Under the pieces are notes generated by a model that saw only the letters and a program-made list of their open reading frames with translations, made no database searches and was not told the DNA's origin. Both the position numbers and the translations under genes were made by a program. Positions 30,481 through 32,218 of a stretch of DNA of 32,218 nucleotides are shown one piece after another (position 1 is the first letter of the stretch; each line of letters starts with the position of its first letter). Location of the stretch: positions 1 through 32,218 of the forward strand of contig JANRJV010000085.1 of assembly GCA_033763795.1 (NCBI GenBank), given 5' to 3'. Source of the DNA: JAEUIV01 sp033763795 (GTDB taxonomy: Bacteria > Planctomycetota > Phycisphaerae > Phycisphaerales > UBA1924).

Positions 30481-31842
30481 ATGCGTCTGACGATGGTTGG
30501 AACGGGCTACGTGGGTCTGGTCACGGGCGTGTGCTTCTCCGCGACCGGCAACGATGTCGTCTGCCTTGACGTCGACACGCGGAAGATCGAGATGCTCAAG
30601 GGCGGCGGCTGCCCGATCTACGAGCCCGGGCTGACGGAGCTGATGGCCAAGAACGTCGAGGCGGGACGCCTGCGCTTCACGACCAACCCCGAGGAGGCGT
30701 ACCGCGACGCGCAGATGATCTTCATCTGCGTGGGCACTCCCACGGGCGACAACGGCGACACGGACATGAAGTACGTGTGGTCGGCGGCGGACGACATCGG
30801 GCGCGTGATCAAGGCGCTCGGGCACGGGCACGAGCCCAAGGTCGTGGTCGTGAAGTCGACCGTGCCGGTGGGGACGACGCACGGCGTGCGCGAGCGCATC
30901 CGCAAGATCGTGGGCGACATCCCCTTCTCGGTGGCGGACAACCCCGAGTTCCTGAAGGAAGGGGCGGCGATCAACGACTTCATGAAGCCCGACCGCGTCG
31001 TGGTGGGCGTCGACGACGAGCGCACTGGCCAGCTCATGCGCGAGCTGTACGACCCGTTTGTGCGGCAGGGGCACCCGATCTACGTGATGGACGTGCTGTC
31101 GGCGGAGATGGTCAAGTACGCGAGCAACAACTTCCTGGCGACCAAGATCTCGTTCATCAACGAGATGGCGAACCTCTGCGAGGCCTACGGGGCGGACATC
31201 GCGCGGGTGCGCGAGGGCATGTGTGCCGACAAGCGCATCGGGAACCAGTTCCTGTACCCCGGGCTGGGCTACGGCGGGTCGTGCTTCCCCAAGGACACGC
31301 TGGCGTGCATCATGATGGGCCGGCAGCGGACCATCCCCACGCAGCTCTCGCAGGCGGTGCACGACGTGAACCAGCGGCAGCGACGCCGCTTCTACGAGAA
31401 GGTCGAGGCGCACTTCAAGGCGAGCGGCGGCCTCTCCGGCAAGACGGTCGCTTTCTGGGGGATGGCGTTCAAGCCTCACACCGACGACATCCGCGAGGCG
31501 CCGGCGGTGGACCTGATGAAGTGGACGAGGGCCGCGGGCGCCCGGGTGCGCGGCTTCGACCCCGTGGCGGCGGAGAACGTGGAACGGGAGAACCCCGGCG
31601 CGTTCGAGATCTCCGACGGGCTGTATGAGACGCTGCGCGGCGCGCACGCGCTGGTGATCAGCACGGACTGGGACGAGTTCAAGCAGCCCGACTTTGAGAA
31701 GGTCCGCGCGCTGATGGCCGAGCCCGTGATCTTCGACGGGCGGAATCTTTATAAGCTTGAACAGATGGAGCGGCTGGGCTTCACGTATTACTCGGTGGGC
31801 CGGGCGCCGGTGCACGCGGCTGCGACTCGCGCCCGGGCGTGA
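30481..31842 (+). CDS. ugd: UDP-glucose 6-dehydrogenase
   Basis: A 453-residue NAD-dependent enzyme oxidising UDP-glucose twice to UDP-glucuronate, the precursor for the decarboxylase and 4-epimerase genes here. Motifs: LTMVGTGYVGLVTG (3-16) in the Rossmann turn, ICVGTPTGD (82-90), KSTVPVGT (125-132), NPEFLKEGAAINDF (154-167), NNFLATKISFINEMA (216-230), GLGYGGSCFPKD (261-272) with catalytic Cys268, and a C-terminal MAFKPHTDDIREAP. ATG at 30481 has GGAG 6 bases upstream; a TTG at 30448 would add 11 residues with no ribosome site. A small hairpin (AAGCG-GAA-CGCTT, 30457-30469) precedes it. Third codon positions favour C more than in neighbouring plus-strand genes. Confidence 0.96.
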   Translation: MRLTMVGTGYVGLVTGVCFSATGNDVVCLDVDTRKIEMLKGGGCPIYEPGLTELMAKNVEAGRLRFTTNPEEAYRDAQMIFICVGTPTGDNGDTDMKYVWSAADDIGRVIKALGHGHEPKVVVVKSTVPVGTTHGVRERIRKIVGDIPFSVADNPEFLKEGAAINDFMKPDRVVVGVDDERTGQLMRELYDPFVRQGHPIYVMDVLSAEMVKYASNNFLATKISFINEMANLCEAYGADIARVREGMCADKRIGNQFLYPGLGYGGSCFPKDTLACIMMGRQRTIPTQLSQAVHDVNQRQRRRFYEKVEAHFKASGGLSGKTVAFWGMAFKPHTDDIREAPAVDLMKWTRAAGARVRGFDPVAAENVERENPGAFEISDGLYETLRGAHALVISTDWDEFKQPDFEKVRALMAEPVIFDGRNLYKLEQMERLGFTYYSVGRAPVHAAATRARA

Positions 31843-31958
31843 GGGTCCGGCTGCGCGGGCGGGCGTGAAGGATCGCCGAGATTCTGAGTTGTGGGGTCCG
31901 GCCCCGCGAGGGGGTGGGCGAGCGGCCGAGCGGAGGTGCGGGGCCGGGAGCGGCCGCG

Positions 31959-31977
31959 GCGCGCCTGTCGGGCGCGC
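31959..31977. terminator. Possible hairpin after the dehydrogenase gene
   Basis: GCGCGCC (31959-31965), loop TGTCG, GGCGCGC (31971-31977): a perfect 7-bp stem. No T tract follows, so it may only work with Rho, or be chance in GC-rich DNA. Confidence 0.3.
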
Positions 31978-32008
31978 GCTCATTCGCGGTCATATGGTGA
32001 TGTTGGCG

Positions 32009-32037
32009 TTGCCCCGTGATAGAAGCGGTTGTATGTT
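32009..32037 (+). promoter_or_regulatory. Possible sigma-70-type promoter for the right-edge gene
   Basis: TTGCCC (32009-32014), 17-base spacer, TATGTT (32032-32037). Each hexamer matches consensus at 4 of 6 positions, in a locally less GC-rich patch. It lies 43 bases before the ATG at 32080. The match is modest and could be chance. Confidence 0.3.
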
Positions 32038-32073
32038 CCATGCGCTTATTGAGCGAACTTGCCCGAAGGGGGA

Positions 32074-32218
32074 ATGCCCATGCCGATCGGAACGCGGACG
32101 AGCGGTGGCCCGGCCTTGGTGTTGCACGGGCTCGCGGCCGTGGTCTTCTCGTCAGTGCTGGGGGCGGACCCCTGCGCCGCGGAGGAGTGCTTCACACTGC
32201 CGAAGTTTGTGGGGATCG
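32074..32218 (+). CDS. Secreted protein, N-terminal part only (runs off the right edge)
   Basis: The frame is open from ATG at 32074 to the window end. ATG at 32080 is the better start because AAGGGGG (about 32066-32072) then sits 7 bases upstream. From 32080 it reads MPIGTRTSGGPALVLHGLAA followed by VVFSSVLGADPCAAEECFTL: a basic head, a hydrophobic core and a likely signal-peptidase site near LGA-DP. Cys-containing mature starts of this style occur in planctomycete secreted repeat proteins, but that is only a resemblance. Too little is present for a function. Confidence 0.6.
   Translation, partial: MPMPIGTRTSGGPALVLHGLAAVVFSSVLGADPCAAEECFTLPKFVGI

Noticed and set aside
1..32218. CRISPR array, tRNA, rRNA, transposase or phage genes
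   Set aside because: No regularly spaced repeats with unique spacers, no cloverleaf-type sequence and no recognisable transposase, integrase or phage protein were found.

Overview
The window is a very GC-rich stretch of bacterial chromosome, almost filled by a locus for making a complex surface or secreted polysaccharide. Gene style (very high GC, many GTG/TTG starts, weak or absent Shine-Dalgarno sites, Ala/Pro-rich tails, secreted proteins at both edges) suggests a planctomycete-like bacterium, perhaps Phycisphaerae. That is an impression, not a placement. I see no rRNA, tRNA, CRISPR array, insertion sequence or phage gene.

Layout. Left edge (1-6000): start of a secreted protein (minus), a PAP/bisphosphate nucleotidase (plus), a UDP-glucuronate-4-epimerase-like enzyme (plus), an AsnB-type amidotransferase (minus), and a secreted protein that looks like a bacterial relative of animal and venom hyaluronidases, GH56 (minus). 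At 5.9-8.5 kb (plus) are a membrane-anchored endonuclease/exonuclease/phosphatase-fold protein and a Wzy/O-antigen-ligase-like polymerase. At 8.5-25.2 kb is a long, tightly packed minus-strand run. In transcription order it encodes a GDP-mannose 3,5-epimerase, then a strong terminator, a GT4, a formyltransferase, a four-helix-bundle S23 protein, a polysaccharide deacetylase, a double GT2 glycosyltransferase, an acetyltransferase, an SDR/Gfo-Idh fusion, a methyltransferase, a second acetyltransferase, a GT4, a methyltransferase, a GT4, ATP sulfurylase and a last GT4. At 25.5-31.8 kb are a Wzx-type flippase (plus), GDP-mannose 4,6-dehydratase (minus), a methyltransferase, UDP-xylose synthase and UDP-glucose dehydrogenase (plus). 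A secreted protein begins at the right edge.

How the genes fit together (inference). Ugd makes UDP-glucuronate, which UDP-xylose synthase and the 4-epimerase turn into UDP-xylose and UDP-galacturonate. Gmd and the 3,5-epimerase make GDP-linked deoxy and L-sugars. Four GT4 enzymes and one double GT2 assemble the repeat. Acetyl, methyl, formyl, amide and possibly sulfate groups decorate it. Wzx and Wzy flip and polymerise it, and the deacetylase and GH56-like protein trim it outside the cytoplasm. No initiating phosphoglycosyltransferase, Wza/Wzc export gene, exosortase, APS kinase or sulfotransferase is visible, so these must lie elsewhere if needed.

Most noteworthy: the GH56-like secreted protein inside a uronic-acid polysaccharide locus; two unusual fusions (SDR with Gfo/Idh/MocA, and GT2 with GT2); ATP sulfurylase embedded among glycosyltransferases; an S23 gene bounded by short tandem repeats, one of which is read through as the N-terminus of the next protein; and several 7-8 base tandem tracts at gene borders.
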